DNA of 64,000 nucleotides, taken from Candidatus Ulvibacter alkanivorans. GTDB lineage: Bacteria; Bacteroidota; Bacteroidia; Flavobacteriales; Flavobacteriaceae. Made by a program: the position numbers and the translations under genes. The stretch covers positions 1 through 64,000 of the forward strand of contig NZ_QOLC01000080.1 of assembly GCF_003333325.1 (NCBI RefSeq), read 5' to 3'. Positions 8,105 through 17,359 of this stretch are shown here, in pieces (position 1 is the first letter of the stretch; the number at the start of each line of letters is the position of its first letter). The notes under the pieces were generated by a model. That model worked only from the letters and a program-made list of their open reading frames with translations, was not told where the DNA came from and ran no database searches.

Positions 8105-8112
8105 TATCTTTA
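8105..8112 (+). promoter_or_regulatory. -7 box four bases before the trmH-type ATG
   Basis: TATCTTTA followed by only CAGC before ATG 8117. With transcription expected to begin 3-6 bases after the box, the message would be leaderless or nearly so. A second in-frame ATG at 8123 would allow a leader of about 6 bases. Confidence 0.6.
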
Positions 8113-8116
8113 CAGC

Positions 8117-8923
8117 ATGCATATGTACATTTCAAGTCTTCAAAATGCCTTGGTAAAACAGTTGGTGCTTCTGCAGGATAAATCTCGGGAACGAAAAAAG
8201 ACCGGGCTTTTTGTGATCGAAGGGCAGCGTGAGATACAGCTCGCCCTTAAAGGCGGTTATGTATTTCAGAAAGTGTTGTACTGTACCGAGATCCTTTCCG
8301 AAGAAACACTTCAGCAAATTAGCCAACAAACGCAGCAATCGACTCAATATTTTGAAGTATCCTTAGAAGTGTATCAAAAAATTGCATATCGCGGAGCAAC
8401 GGAAGGAATACTTGCCGTGGCAGCATCGAAACAGCACGAGTTGGCACAATTAGAATTCAACTCAAAGACTCCCTTACTCCTCGTTGCTGAAGCACCCGAA
8501 AAACCGGGTAATATAGGTGCATTATTGCGTACCGCTGATGCCGCTAATTTGGACGCCGTGATCATTGCCAATCCCAAAACAGATCTTTACAATCCAAATA
8601 TTGTACGCAGCAGTGTTGGGTGCCTCTTTACCAACAAAATTGCGACCGGCACTACGCAAGAGATCATTGCCTACTTGCAAAAAACGAAGCTGTCTATTTA
8701 TTGTGCCGCGCTCCAAGCCTCGGTTCCCTACCATAGTTGTGATTTTAAAAAAGCAACCGCCATCGTTGTGGGTACCGAAGCGACCGGACTTTCCGAAGAA
8801 TGGTTGGCAACTAGCACCCAAAACATCATAATCCCGATGCAAGGAGAAATTGATAGTATGAACGTTTCTGTAGCCGCCGGAATTCTTATCTTTGAGGCTA
8901 AAAGACAACGGAATTTTCTGTAA
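8117..8923 (+). CDS. SpoU/TrmH-family RNA 2'-O-methyltransferase
   Basis: 268 residues. An N-terminal substrate-binding region is followed by a SPOUT catalytic domain with all three SpoU motifs: EKPGNIGALLRTADA (motif 1), IVVGTEATGLSEEW (motif 2) and IIIPMQGEIDSMNVSVAAGI (motif 3), which form the trefoil knot holding S-adenosylmethionine. The usual target is a ribose 2'-OH in rRNA or tRNA; the exact nucleotide is not deducible. ATG 8117 or 8123 could be the start. Eight bases separate it from the Ste24-like protease gene, so the two are likely cotranscribed. Confidence 0.88.
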   Translation: MHMYISSLQNALVKQLVLLQDKSRERKKTGLFVIEGQREIQLALKGGYVFQKVLYCTEILSEETLQQISQQTQQSTQYFEVSLEVYQKIAYRGATEGILAVAASKQHELAQLEFNSKTPLLLVAEAPEKPGNIGALLRTADAANLDAVIIANPKTDLYNPNIVRSSVGCLFTNKIATGTTQEIIAYLQKTKLSIYCAALQASVPYHSCDFKKATAIVVGTEATGLSEEWLATSTQNIIIPMQGEIDSMNVSVAAGILIFEAKRQRNFL

Positions 8924-8931
8924 ATCGCGCT

Positions 8932-10188
8932 ATGAATCCAACCAGTCTGTTCTACCTCCTAATAGGTATCCTTATTCTAAATTTTATAGTTGATAAAACC
9001 CTATCCTATCTAAATGCTAAACACTACAACGACCCTATTCCCGAACCACTAAAAGACGTGTACGATACTGATGAATATCGAAAATCACAAGAGTACAAAA
9101 AAGAGCAGTACCGTTTTTCGATGTTCAGCGCAACCATCTCACTTGTGGCTACCTTACTATTCTTCTTTCTCGACGGTTTCGCTTATGTGGATGCGCTGGC
9201 GCGATCGCTAGTATCCGGCGCGGTGTGGGTCGGACTTGTTTTCTTCGGAATCATACTACTTGCCAGTGATCTAGTAAGTATTCCGTTTAATTATTATCGT
9301 ACGTTCGTAATTGAAGAAAAGTACGGTTTCAACAAAACCACGATCAAAACATTTGTGCTAGATAAACTGAAAGGCTGGATAATGTTACTAGTACTTGGCG
9401 CTCCCCTACTCGCACTCATTATTTGGTTCTATGAAACGACCGGAGCTGATTTTTGGCTGTATGCCTGGGCAGTGCTAACGCTGTTTTCGGTTATTATGAA
9501 TATGTTCTATGCCAAGTTGATCGTGCCCCTTTTCAACAAACAAACCCCCTTGGATGCCGGCAGCCTTCGTACCAAGATCGAAGTCTATGCAAGATCGGTT
9601 GGCTTTACGATCGATAAGATCTTTGTGATTGATGGTTCTAAACGAAGTACTAAAGCGAATGCCTATTTCTCCGGCTTCGGAAGCGAAAAACGGATCACCT
9701 TATACGACACCTTAATTAAAGATTTGGAAGAGGAAGAGATCGTGGCTGTTCTCGCACATGAGGTTGGTCATTACAAAAAGCATCATATCTTGTTCAATCT
9801 AGCCGCCTCCATTCTAACTACAGGATTGATGCTGTGGCTATTGTCACTTTTTGTTGGTAGTTCGGTGCTTTCCGAAGCATTGAACGTATCACAACCCTCA
9901 TTTCATATTGGTCTCATCGCATTTGGAATTCTATACACACCTATTTCGGAAATCACAGGTCTGTTAATGAATTATCTCTCACGCGTGTTTGAGTATCAAG
10001 CAGACAATTATGCCAAAACGACTTATAGATGGCAACCACTTATTTCGGCTCTAAAGAAATTGTCGAAAAATAGTTTAAGCAACCTTACACCCCACCCTGC
10101 TTATGTCTTTATGAACTATTCGCACCCAACTTTGTTACAGCGTTTTCAGAATTTAAAAAAGGACAGTGACAACCCTACCATAGCGTAG
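8932..10188 (+). CDS. M48 family metalloprotease, Ste24/CAAX-protease-like
   Basis: 418 residues, the normal length for bacterial Ste24 homologues. Several membrane spans are visible (near residues 3-20, 65-85, 100-120, 145-170, 180-200, 290-350). The zinc site HEVGH falls at about 275-279 and the third ligand Glu in FEYQADNYA further on. Members are integral membrane zinc endopeptidases; in bacteria they act in membrane protein quality control rather than prenyl processing. The C-terminal SHPTLLQRF motif is typical of the family. Follows the TrmH-type gene by 8 bases. Confidence 0.9.
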   Translation: MNPTSLFYLLIGILILNFIVDKTLSYLNAKHYNDPIPEPLKDVYDTDEYRKSQEYKKEQYRFSMFSATISLVATLLFFFLDGFAYVDALARSLVSGAVWVGLVFFGIILLASDLVSIPFNYYRTFVIEEKYGFNKTTIKTFVLDKLKGWIMLLVLGAPLLALIIWFYETTGADFWLYAWAVLTLFSVIMNMFYAKLIVPLFNKQTPLDAGSLRTKIEVYARSVGFTIDKIFVIDGSKRSTKANAYFSGFGSEKRITLYDTLIKDLEEEEIVAVLAHEVGHYKKHHILFNLAASILTTGLMLWLLSLFVGSSVLSEALNVSQPSFHIGLIAFGILYTPISEITGLLMNYLSRVFEYQADNYAKTTYRWQPLISALKKLSKNSLSNLTPHPAYVFMNYSHPTLLQRFQNLKKDSDNPTIA

Positions 10189-10249
10189 CAGGCACATTTC
10201 GGGTATAAATTTTGTTGTGTATTCTTGAACGAAGTAGTACTTTAGATAT

Positions 10250-12457
10250 ATGACAGAGGAAGTTTTAGAGCAAGAGAAGAAGAAACTCGCCAAGGAGTAT
10301 AAGGAGCTGTTGAAGATTAGTTATCGGACGCTTACTGCAAAGGATAAAAAATTGATTCGATCTGCTTTCGATGTCGCCGTGGATGCACACAAAGAACAGC
10401 GTCGAAAAAGTGGTGAAGCCTATATTTTTCACCCGATAGCAGTTGCCAAGATAGTTGCTTCCGAAATTGGATTGGACGCTACGTCAATTGCGGCGGCCCT
10501 ATTGCACGATGTGGTAGAGGACACCGATTATTCGTTGGCCGATCTCGAACAAATGTTTGGCGAAACGGTAGCTCGAATTGTAGACGGACTTACCAAGATC
10601 TCGCAAATGCCCTACGATGGCGATGTGTCGTTACAAGCAGAGAATTTCCGTAAGATGTTGCTTACGCTCAATGAAGACATTCGCGTTATTATCATAAAAA
10701 TTGCGGATCGGTTGCACAATATGCAGACCATGGATTCCATGCCGGAGCACAAGCAGGTGAAGATTGCTTCGGAAACATTGTACATCTACGCACCAATGGC
10801 ACATCGCATTGGGCTGTACAACATTAAGACCGAACTGGAAGACCTTGGCCTAAAGTATACCGAGCCGGAAGTTTACAATGACATCCTAGGTAAAATTAAA
10901 GAGAGTAAAGAAGAGCAAGATGCTTATATCGAAGCTTTTTCTAAGATCATTAGAGATTCATTAAATTCAGAAAACTTAGATTACGATATTAAAGGCCGTC
11001 CAAAATCGATCTTTTCTATTCGCCGTAAGATGTTGGCTCAAAATGTGAGTTTTGATGAAGTCTACGATAAGTTCGCGGTTCGTATTATTTACAAAAGCGA
11101 AACACCCGAACAAGAAAAATTTATTGCTTGGAAGATCTATAGCATTGTTACCGATCATTTTAGACCAAACCCGATTCGCTTACGCGATTGGATATCTTCT
11201 CCAAAATCTACCGGCTATGAAGCCTTACACATTACGGTTATGGGTCCTAAAGGCCGTTGGGTAGAAGTACAAATTCGAAGTCAACGCATGAACGAAATTG
11301 CCGAAAAAGGCTATGCGGCGCATTACAAGTACAAGAATAAAGAGAAAGATGATGGCGGACTCGAAGGTTGGCTCAATAAATTACAAGACACGCTGGAAAA
11401 CAGTGAAATTAGTGCTGTTGATTTCGTAGAAGAATTCAAATTGAATCTATACGCGAAAGAGATCTTTGTATTTACACCTAAAGGAGATCTGTTCTCGCTA
11501 CCAAAAGGAGCCACAGCTCTAGATTTCGCATTTCACATTCATACAGAAATTGGTACGCACACTCGAGGTACAAAAGTAAATGGAAAACTCGTACCCCTTA
11601 GTCACGTTCTCAAAAGTGGGGACCAAGTAGAGATCATCACTTCAGAAAAAAGCAAACCTACTGCGAACTGGCTGGATTATGCTACCACAGGTCGTGCACG
11701 ATCAAAGATCAAATCATCACTAAAAGATGAGAAGAAACAGATCGCCGAAGAAGGTAAGGTCATTTTGGCTAGAAAATTGAAATCCTTAAAGATCACGCTT
11801 GATGAAAAGACCATTAATCAGTTGGTGGTCTATTTCAAGGTTAAGACCAGTTTGGACCTCTTCTATAGAGTTGGTGCGGGAATTATCGACAACCAGAAAC
11901 TGAAAGATTATGCCGCATCTAGAAGCAATGCCTTTGTTAGTTTCTTTAAGAATCGCATGCGCAAACCAGGGAATGCAGAAGACATCAATAGAGATGAGAT
12001 TACCGAGAAGTACGACCAATTGGTCTTCGGAAAAGAAGAGGAAAAGTTAGACTATAAAATGGCCAATTGTTGCAATCCCATACCCGGAGATGATGTATTT
12101 GGATTCGTGACTGTAAATGAAGGTATCAAGGTTCATAAGCAAAACTGCCCTAATGCATTGCAATTACAGAGCAATTACAGTTATCGCATCATGCCGGCCA
12201 AATGGATCGACTCTACCCAGCGTGAATTCAAGGCCGAATTGCGAATCACAGGAATCGATGCAGTTGGATTAGTAAACGATGTCACAAGGGTCATTTCCAA
12301 CAACCTCCATATCGACATGAAAAGTGTTCACTTCGACAGTAACGATGGGGTTTTTACTGGTAAGATTGTAGTTGTGGTTAAGAACAAAACCATTCTTAAT
12401 AATTTAGTGGATAACATTAAAAAAATAAACGGAATAGATAAAGTTAGCAGAGTATAA
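10250..12457 (+). CDS. spoT: Bifunctional (p)ppGpp synthetase/hydrolase (RelA/SpoT family)
   Basis: 735 residues, standard long RSH length. The HD hydrolase domain has FHPIAVA (H61) and LLHDVVEDTDY (H86-D87). The synthetase domain has KGRPKSIFSIRRKM and YDKFAVRIIY. TGS domain (VFTPKGDLFSLPKGATALDFAF), a zinc-finger-like CCNPIPGDD region and a C-terminal ACT domain (about 660-735) follow. The HD residues are intact, so both synthesis and breakdown of the starvation alarmone are expected. It is followed by the Fur-family gene, which has its own promoter box beginning 5 bases after this stop. Confidence 0.95.
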   Translation: MTEEVLEQEKKKLAKEYKELLKISYRTLTAKDKKLIRSAFDVAVDAHKEQRRKSGEAYIFHPIAVAKIVASEIGLDATSIAAALLHDVVEDTDYSLADLEQMFGETVARIVDGLTKISQMPYDGDVSLQAENFRKMLLTLNEDIRVIIIKIADRLHNMQTMDSMPEHKQVKIASETLYIYAPMAHRIGLYNIKTELEDLGLKYTEPEVYNDILGKIKESKEEQDAYIEAFSKIIRDSLNSENLDYDIKGRPKSIFSIRRKMLAQNVSFDEVYDKFAVRIIYKSETPEQEKFIAWKIYSIVTDHFRPNPIRLRDWISSPKSTGYEALHITVMGPKGRWVEVQIRSQRMNEIAEKGYAAHYKYKNKEKDDGGLEGWLNKLQDTLENSEISAVDFVEEFKLNLYAKEIFVFTPKGDLFSLPKGATALDFAFHIHTEIGTHTRGTKVNGKLVPLSHVLKSGDQVEIITSEKSKPTANWLDYATTGRARSKIKSSLKDEKKQIAEEGKVILARKLKSLKITLDEKTINQLVVYFKVKTSLDLFYRVGAGIIDNQKLKDYAASRSNAFVSFFKNRMRKPGNAEDINRDEITEKYDQLVFGKEEEKLDYKMANCCNPIPGDDVFGFVTVNEGIKVHKQNCPNALQLQSNYSYRIMPAKWIDSTQREFKAELRITGIDAVGLVNDVTRVISNNLHIDMKSVHFDSNDGVFTGKIVVVVKNKTILNNLVDNIKKINGIDKVSRV

Positions 12458-12462
12458 ATATG

Positions 12463-12470
12463 TAACTTTG
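12463..12470 (+). promoter_or_regulatory. -7 box of the Fur-family gene
   Basis: TAACTTTG is a perfect match to TAnnTTTG. It starts 5 bases after the (p)ppGpp-synthetase stop and ends 10 bases before ATG 12481, implying a very short leader. Confidence 0.7.
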
Positions 12471-12480
12471 TAGTCGACGT

Positions 12481-12936
12481 ATGAGTTCTAAAACAGACCA
12501 AAATAATCAAGCAATTGTAAAGAATGTTTTTACGAACTTTCTGGAAGAGAAAGGTCATCGTAAAACACCCGAACGCTACGCGATTCTTCAGGAAATATAC
12601 AACCACGACGACCATTTCGATATTGAATCTTTATACATCACGATGAAGAACAAGAATTATCGTGTGAGTCGGGCTACATTGTATAACACCATAGAATTGT
12701 TGCTAGGTTGCGGACTCGTACGTAAGCATCAGTTTGGCCAAAATCAGGCACACTACGAAAAATCATACTTCGACAAACAACACGACCACGTTATACTTTC
12801 GAACGGAGAAGTGATCGAATTCTGCGATCCGCGAATTCAATCGATCAAGAAAACCATCGAAGAGGTCTTTAATGTCGAAATTACCAACCATTCTTTATAT
12901 TTCTACGGAAATAAAAAGCAACCCACCAATTCATAA
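12481..12936 (+). CDS. Fur-family transcriptional regulator
   Basis: 151 residues. The N-terminal winged helix ([33 protein letters not shown]) is followed by a dimerisation/metal domain with HYEK, HDHV and a late His-rich end ([11 protein letters not shown]). The first structural-zinc CxxC of classical Fur (DHLIC..CG) is replaced here by [14 protein letters not shown], so that site is absent. Metal specificity (Fe, Zn or peroxide sensing) cannot be told. Six bases upstream of purA, so these two may share transcripts. Confidence 0.9.
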   Translation: MSSKTDQNNQAIVKNVFTNFLEEKGHRKTPERYAILQEIYNHDDHFDIESLYITMKNKNYRVSRATLYNTIELLLGCGLVRKHQFGQNQAHYEKSYFDKQHDHVILSNGEVIEFCDPRIQSIKKTIEEVFNVEITNHSLYFYGNKKQPTNS

Positions 12937-12942
12937 TACATT

Positions 12943-14214
12943 ATGGCAGTAGACTTACTACTTGGATTACAATGGGGCGACGAAGGAAAAGGAAAGATCG
13001 TCGACGTCCTAACAAAAGACTATGATATCATCGCTCGTTTTCAAGGCGGCCCAAATGCCGGACACACGCTCGAATTCGATGGCATTAAGCACGTGCTTCA
13101 TACCATTCCCAGCGGTATTTTCCATGAAAATGCGATCAATTTGGTTGGAAATGGTGTCGTAATCGATCCCGTCATCTTTAAGAAAGAATTGGAGAATCTT
13201 TCCAAGTTCGATCTGGATATAAAGAAAAAACTCCTTATTTCCCGAAAAGCACACTTAATCTTGCCTACGCACAGATTACTCGATGCCGCTTCCGAAGCAG
13301 CTAAAGGAAAAGCGAAAATAGGCTCCACCTTAAAAGGAATTGGTCCTACCTATATGGATAAAACCGGACGTAACGGAATTCGTGTAGGTGATCTTGAACT
13401 GGAGAATTGGCAAGATAAATACCGTGCACTGGCGAATAAACACGAAGCGATGATCGATTTTTACGATGTAGATATCGAATACGATCTGGCCGAATTAGAG
13501 CGAGAGTTCTTCACTGCCATAGAGAGACTAAAGGAACTTACCTTTATTGATAGCGAACAGTACCTATACGATGCACAAAAAGAAAAAAAGACCATCTTAG
13601 CCGAAGGTGCCCAAGGGTCTTTGCTCGATATCGATTTTGGAACCTATCCGTTCGTTACATCTTCAAATACCACGGCCGCCGGTGCTTGTACCGGCCTTGG
13701 CGTTGCACCGGGAAAAATCAAAGAGGTGTTCGGAATATTTAAAGCCTATACCACCCGTGTAGGTAGTGGCCCATTCCCAACCGAACTCTTTGATGAGAAC
13801 GGTGAGACCATGGCTCGGGTTGGGAACGAATTTGGAGCTACCACCGGGCGACCAAGACGCTGTGGATGGCTTGATCTGGTAGCCTTAAAATATGCGGTCC
13901 GTGTAAATGGTGTGACCCAACTTATGATGATGAAAGGCGATGTACTTAGCGGTTTCGACAAACTTAAAGTATGTACTGCTTACAATTATAAAGGAGAGAC
14001 CATAGAGCACCTACCTTTTAATATTGAAGCAGAGAATGTGACGCCTATCTATACCGAATTGAACGGTTGGCAAGCAGATCTTACTAAAATGACCGAAGCA
14101 TCACAATTGCCCAAAGCTCTTAATGAGTATATCTCTTTCTTAGAAAAGGAACTGGAAGTGCCCATTAAGATCGTCTCGGTTGGTCCCGATCGCACGCAAA
14201 CAATTCATAGGTAA
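12943..14214 (+). CDS. purA: Adenylosuccinate synthetase
   Basis: 423 residues, full length. It joins IMP and aspartate with GTP in the first committed step to AMP. Motifs: GLQWGDEGKGKIVD near the N-terminus with the catalytic Asp and the P-loop-like segment, GGPNAGHT with the catalytic His, LKGIGPTYMDK, ATTGRPRRCGWLD and SVGPDRTQTI at the C-terminus. It sits between the Fur-family regulator and an OstA-like gene. Confidence 0.97.
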   Translation: MAVDLLLGLQWGDEGKGKIVDVLTKDYDIIARFQGGPNAGHTLEFDGIKHVLHTIPSGIFHENAINLVGNGVVIDPVIFKKELENLSKFDLDIKKKLLISRKAHLILPTHRLLDAASEAAKGKAKIGSTLKGIGPTYMDKTGRNGIRVGDLELENWQDKYRALANKHEAMIDFYDVDIEYDLAELEREFFTAIERLKELTFIDSEQYLYDAQKEKKTILAEGAQGSLLDIDFGTYPFVTSSNTTAAGACTGLGVAPGKIKEVFGIFKAYTTRVGSGPFPTELFDENGETMARVGNEFGATTGRPRRCGWLDLVALKYAVRVNGVTQLMMMKGDVLSGFDKLKVCTAYNYKGETIEHLPFNIEAENVTPIYTELNGWQADLTKMTEASQLPKALNEYISFLEKELEVPIKIVSVGPDRTQTIHR

Positions 14215-14259
14215 TAAGAATTCGTAAGGATTTTCGTTACTATTCTAAACGATCCGAAG

Positions 14260-16032
14260 TTGAAGATAGTTACTTACATATTTATTTGTTTGTTTTTCTT
14301 CGGAAACATACTGCTGGCTCAAACCGATCCACCTAAACAAAAAGTCGATATCCAATCGGGATATCTGGAAATAAAACCCGAACTACCAGATGCTATTGTC
14401 TATACTAAGGACAACACAGGTCAAGTATATATCGTACATGAAGGTGTAGAAATGTGGTGCGATCAAGCCTATGTCTATTTAAAGGATAATTTTGTAAAAG
14501 CCTACGGAAACGTTCGAATCACCCAGGGCGATACGGTTTCAATGAACAGCAAGTACGCCGAATACAACGGAAATACCTCTTTTGCGTTTGCCAGTGGCGA
14601 TGTGGTCCTAACAGAACCCAAAACCACCTTACAAACCGATACCCTCTATTTTGACCGCGTTAAACAACAAGCCTATTACCGCACCGGCGGAACGGTTCGC
14701 GACACCGCCAGTACCCTTACCAGTAGAATAGGAAGGTATTATGCGGAAAGTAAAAAATACCAGTTCTTGTCCGCTGTACAAATTGTAAACCCGAAATATA
14801 CAGTAAACAGCGAACAACTCGATTTTTACTCCGAATCTGGAGGTGCTTATTTATATGGCGAATCCACCATTGTTAGCGAAACCAGTACCGTGTTTTGTGA
14901 ACGTGGCTATTATGATACGCGGGGTGACACAGGTTATTTTGTAAAAAATTCTCGCGTCGATTATGAGAATCGCACCTTGTATGGCGACAGTATCTATTTT
15001 GACCGCAACAAGAGTTTTGCTTCGGCCACCAATAACATACGAGTAATCGATACATTGAACAACAGTTTGGTCACCGGGCATTATGCCGAAGTATATAGAG
15101 ACAAAGACTCTGTTTTTATTACCAAGCGAGCCTTGGCTGCAACACTACGGGATTCAGATTCGGTATTCGTACATGCCGACACTCTTAGAATTACCGGAAA
15201 GCCGGAGAATCGAATTCTTAGAGGATTTTATCGCGCGCGCATGTTTAAACGAGGAAAACCGGGTGAAGCGCCTACCAGTGGAACTTGCGATTCCATTTAT
15301 GTAAACGAACAACAAGGAATTACCAAACTAATACGAAATCCGATCTTATGGAGTGGTGAGAACCAAATGACAGGTGATACCATTCATCTATTGTCGAATA
15401 AAGTAACTGAAGAGCTCGACACCCTAAAGGTGTTCAACAATGCTTTTCTAATACAAAAGGACAGCGCCGGGTATAATCAGGTGAAAGGAGAACGCTTAAT
15501 AGGGTTGTTCACCGAAAATGAATTAGACTCTGTTTCTATTATCAAGAATGCAGAAGTGATCTATTTTGCGCGTAATGATAAGAACGCATTAATTGGGATC
15601 AACACCACAACCGCCAGCTCCATAGAACTCTATCTCGAAAATCAGCAGATCGTAGGCACCAAATTTATAAAACAAGTTCCCGGAAAGATCTATCCACCTT
15701 CCGAATTCCCAGAAAACGCCCGAATACTTCCCGGCTTTAATTGGCGGGGAGAGGAGCGATTGTTGCGAAAATCTGATCTCTTTGCTGGAAAACCGCCCCC
15801 CATATTACCTAAGATCCAAGGAATTCCCTTGCCCGAAGATGAAGGCGAGTTCTTTGATGATATACCTCTGGATGAGATCGAGCTACCAACAGAGTCGAAA
15901 CTCAATCCTGAAGATCTTCAGAATAGAGAAAGCGACCCTAAACCCATGACGAAACAGTCTGAACTGCAGCTTGGATTACAAAAGAACGACAGTATTCCGA
16001 AGAAAAAAGAAACTGAAGACAACCAATACTAA
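14260..16032 (+). CDS. OstA-like (LptA/LptD-type) envelope protein
   Basis: 590 residues. The start is probably TTG 14260, since no ATG fits and the resulting N-terminus (KIVTYIFICLFFFGNILLAQ) is a good signal peptide. The body repeats short beta-strand units of the OstA/LptA type (YVYLKDNFVKAYGNVRITQGDTVSMNSKYAEYNGNT and many like it), forming a beta-jellyroll that binds lipid A-type molecules. The C-terminal 70 residues are acidic and disordered. Likely a periplasmic part of lipopolysaccharide transport. Its TAA overlaps the ATG of the aminotransferase gene (TAATG). Confidence 0.82.
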   Translation: MKIVTYIFICLFFFGNILLAQTDPPKQKVDIQSGYLEIKPELPDAIVYTKDNTGQVYIVHEGVEMWCDQAYVYLKDNFVKAYGNVRITQGDTVSMNSKYAEYNGNTSFAFASGDVVLTEPKTTLQTDTLYFDRVKQQAYYRTGGTVRDTASTLTSRIGRYYAESKKYQFLSAVQIVNPKYTVNSEQLDFYSESGGAYLYGESTIVSETSTVFCERGYYDTRGDTGYFVKNSRVDYENRTLYGDSIYFDRNKSFASATNNIRVIDTLNNSLVTGHYAEVYRDKDSVFITKRALAATLRDSDSVFVHADTLRITGKPENRILRGFYRARMFKRGKPGEAPTSGTCDSIYVNEQQGITKLIRNPILWSGENQMTGDTIHLLSNKVTEELDTLKVFNNAFLIQKDSAGYNQVKGERLIGLFTENELDSVSIIKNAEVIYFARNDKNALIGINTTTASSIELYLENQQIVGTKFIKQVPGKIYPPSEFPENARILPGFNWRGEERLLRKSDLFAGKPPPILPKIQGIPLPEDEGEFFDDIPLDEIELPTESKLNPEDLQNRESDPKPMTKQSELQLGLQKNDSIPKKKETEDNQY

Positions 16033-17219
16033 TGCGTAAGGATTTTTTTACATATCAGGCGCAAACCACTCCGCATCCATTAGCAATGGAAGTATCCCAT
16101 GCTTCCGGATCGTATATTTATGATACCAATGGGAACAAGCATCTCGATTTTGTTGCAGGTGTCTCTGCCTGCAGTCTAGGTCATTGCCACCCACGAGTCG
16201 TGACCGCCGTAAAAGAACAGCTTGATCGCTATATGCATGTCATGGTCTATGGCGAATATGTACAAAGACCTGCCGTACAATTTGCCAAATTATTAGCCTC
16301 GAAATTACCGGCACCATTAACTACAACTTATTTAGTGAACAGTGGTACAGAAGCTATCGAAGGGGCGATGAAATTAGCCCGTCGCGTCACCGGAAGAAGC
16401 GAATTCTTATACGCAGATAAGGCCTATCATGGAAACACCATGGGTTCGTTAAGTGTTATGGGATACGAAGCGCGTAAGAAACCATTTGAACCTCTACTAC
16501 CCGACTGTCACCCTATTGCTTTTAATGCTGAAGCATCGCTGGAGCGTATCACCGAAAATACAGCTGCCGTACTTTTAGAGACCATTCAAGGAGGCGCCGG
16601 ATTTATTTTTCCTAAGAATAATTGGTTAAAAAAGGTAAAAGTCCGTTGTGAAGAAGTAGGCGCTTTACTAATTCTAGACGAGATTCAACCCGGATTTGGT
16701 CGTACGGGTACTTTGTTCGGTTTTCAACAGTTTAAAGTGATACCCGATATTCTTGTGATGGGAAAAGGCATGGGCGGTGGCCTACCTATTGGTGCGTTTA
16801 CGGCTTCGGAAGCACATATGGCGCTACTAAAAGACAATCCGAAACTTGGACACATTACTACTTTTGGTGGTAATCCTGTAATAGCGGCAGCAGCACTAGC
16901 GACACTACAAGAGCTTACAGAATCGGACCTTATGGCACAAACGCTAAAAAAGGAACAGCTGTTCAGATCACAATTGCGACATCCACTTATTAAAGAAGTT
17001 CGAGGCAAGGGGTTAATGTTGGCATTGCTCATGGAATCGGCCGAGATTGCTTCAGAAGTAATCCTTCGTTGCAAAGAGCGGGGACTCATACTTTTTTGGC
17101 TTCTTTTTGAACCTAAAGCAATTCGCATTACACCACCGCTAACAATTTCAGAAGAAGAAATAACAGAAGGCTGCGCCATCATGACAGCCGTATTAGATGA
17201 AGTATCAAAAATCGAATAA
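16032..17219 (+). CDS. Class III pyridoxal-phosphate aminotransferase
   Basis: 395 residues with the fold-type I, class III layout: NSGTEAIEGAMKLAR, YHGNTMGSLS, LLETIQGGAGFI, LILDEIQPGFGRTG (Asp binding the cofactor ring nitrogen) and VMGKGMGGGLPIGAF (Lys of the Schiff base). It resembles acetylornithine/ornithine and 4-aminobutyrate aminotransferases. No arginine genes are nearby, so the amino donor is not assigned. Translationally coupled to the OstA-like gene. Confidence 0.88.
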   Translation: MRKDFFTYQAQTTPHPLAMEVSHASGSYIYDTNGNKHLDFVAGVSACSLGHCHPRVVTAVKEQLDRYMHVMVYGEYVQRPAVQFAKLLASKLPAPLTTTYLVNSGTEAIEGAMKLARRVTGRSEFLYADKAYHGNTMGSLSVMGYEARKKPFEPLLPDCHPIAFNAEASLERITENTAAVLLETIQGGAGFIFPKNNWLKKVKVRCEEVGALLILDEIQPGFGRTGTLFGFQQFKVIPDILVMGKGMGGGLPIGAFTASEAHMALLKDNPKLGHITTFGGNPVIAAAALATLQELTESDLMAQTLKKEQLFRSQLRHPLIKEVRGKGLMLALLMESAEIASEVILRCKERGLILFWLLFEPKAIRITPPLTISEEEITEGCAIMTAVLDEVSKIE

Positions 17220-17301
17220 CCATATAACTAACTGATATACAATATTTTAAATACTTAAAGCTTTGTTAATAATACTGTTAACAAGAAAGGCGGCATAACT
17301 C

Positions 17302-17330
17302 TTGAAAGCCCCATTACATTAGTATCTTTA
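17302..17330 (+). promoter_or_regulatory. Bacteroidetes-type promoter of the TPR gene
   Basis: TTG (17302-17304), an 18-base spacer and TATCTTTA (17323-17330), one base off TAnnTTTG, 29 bases before ATG 17360. Both elements are present, making it one of the clearest promoters here. Confidence 0.7.
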
Positions 17331-17359
17331 AAATAGATGAAACAGTTAAACCGTTACGT

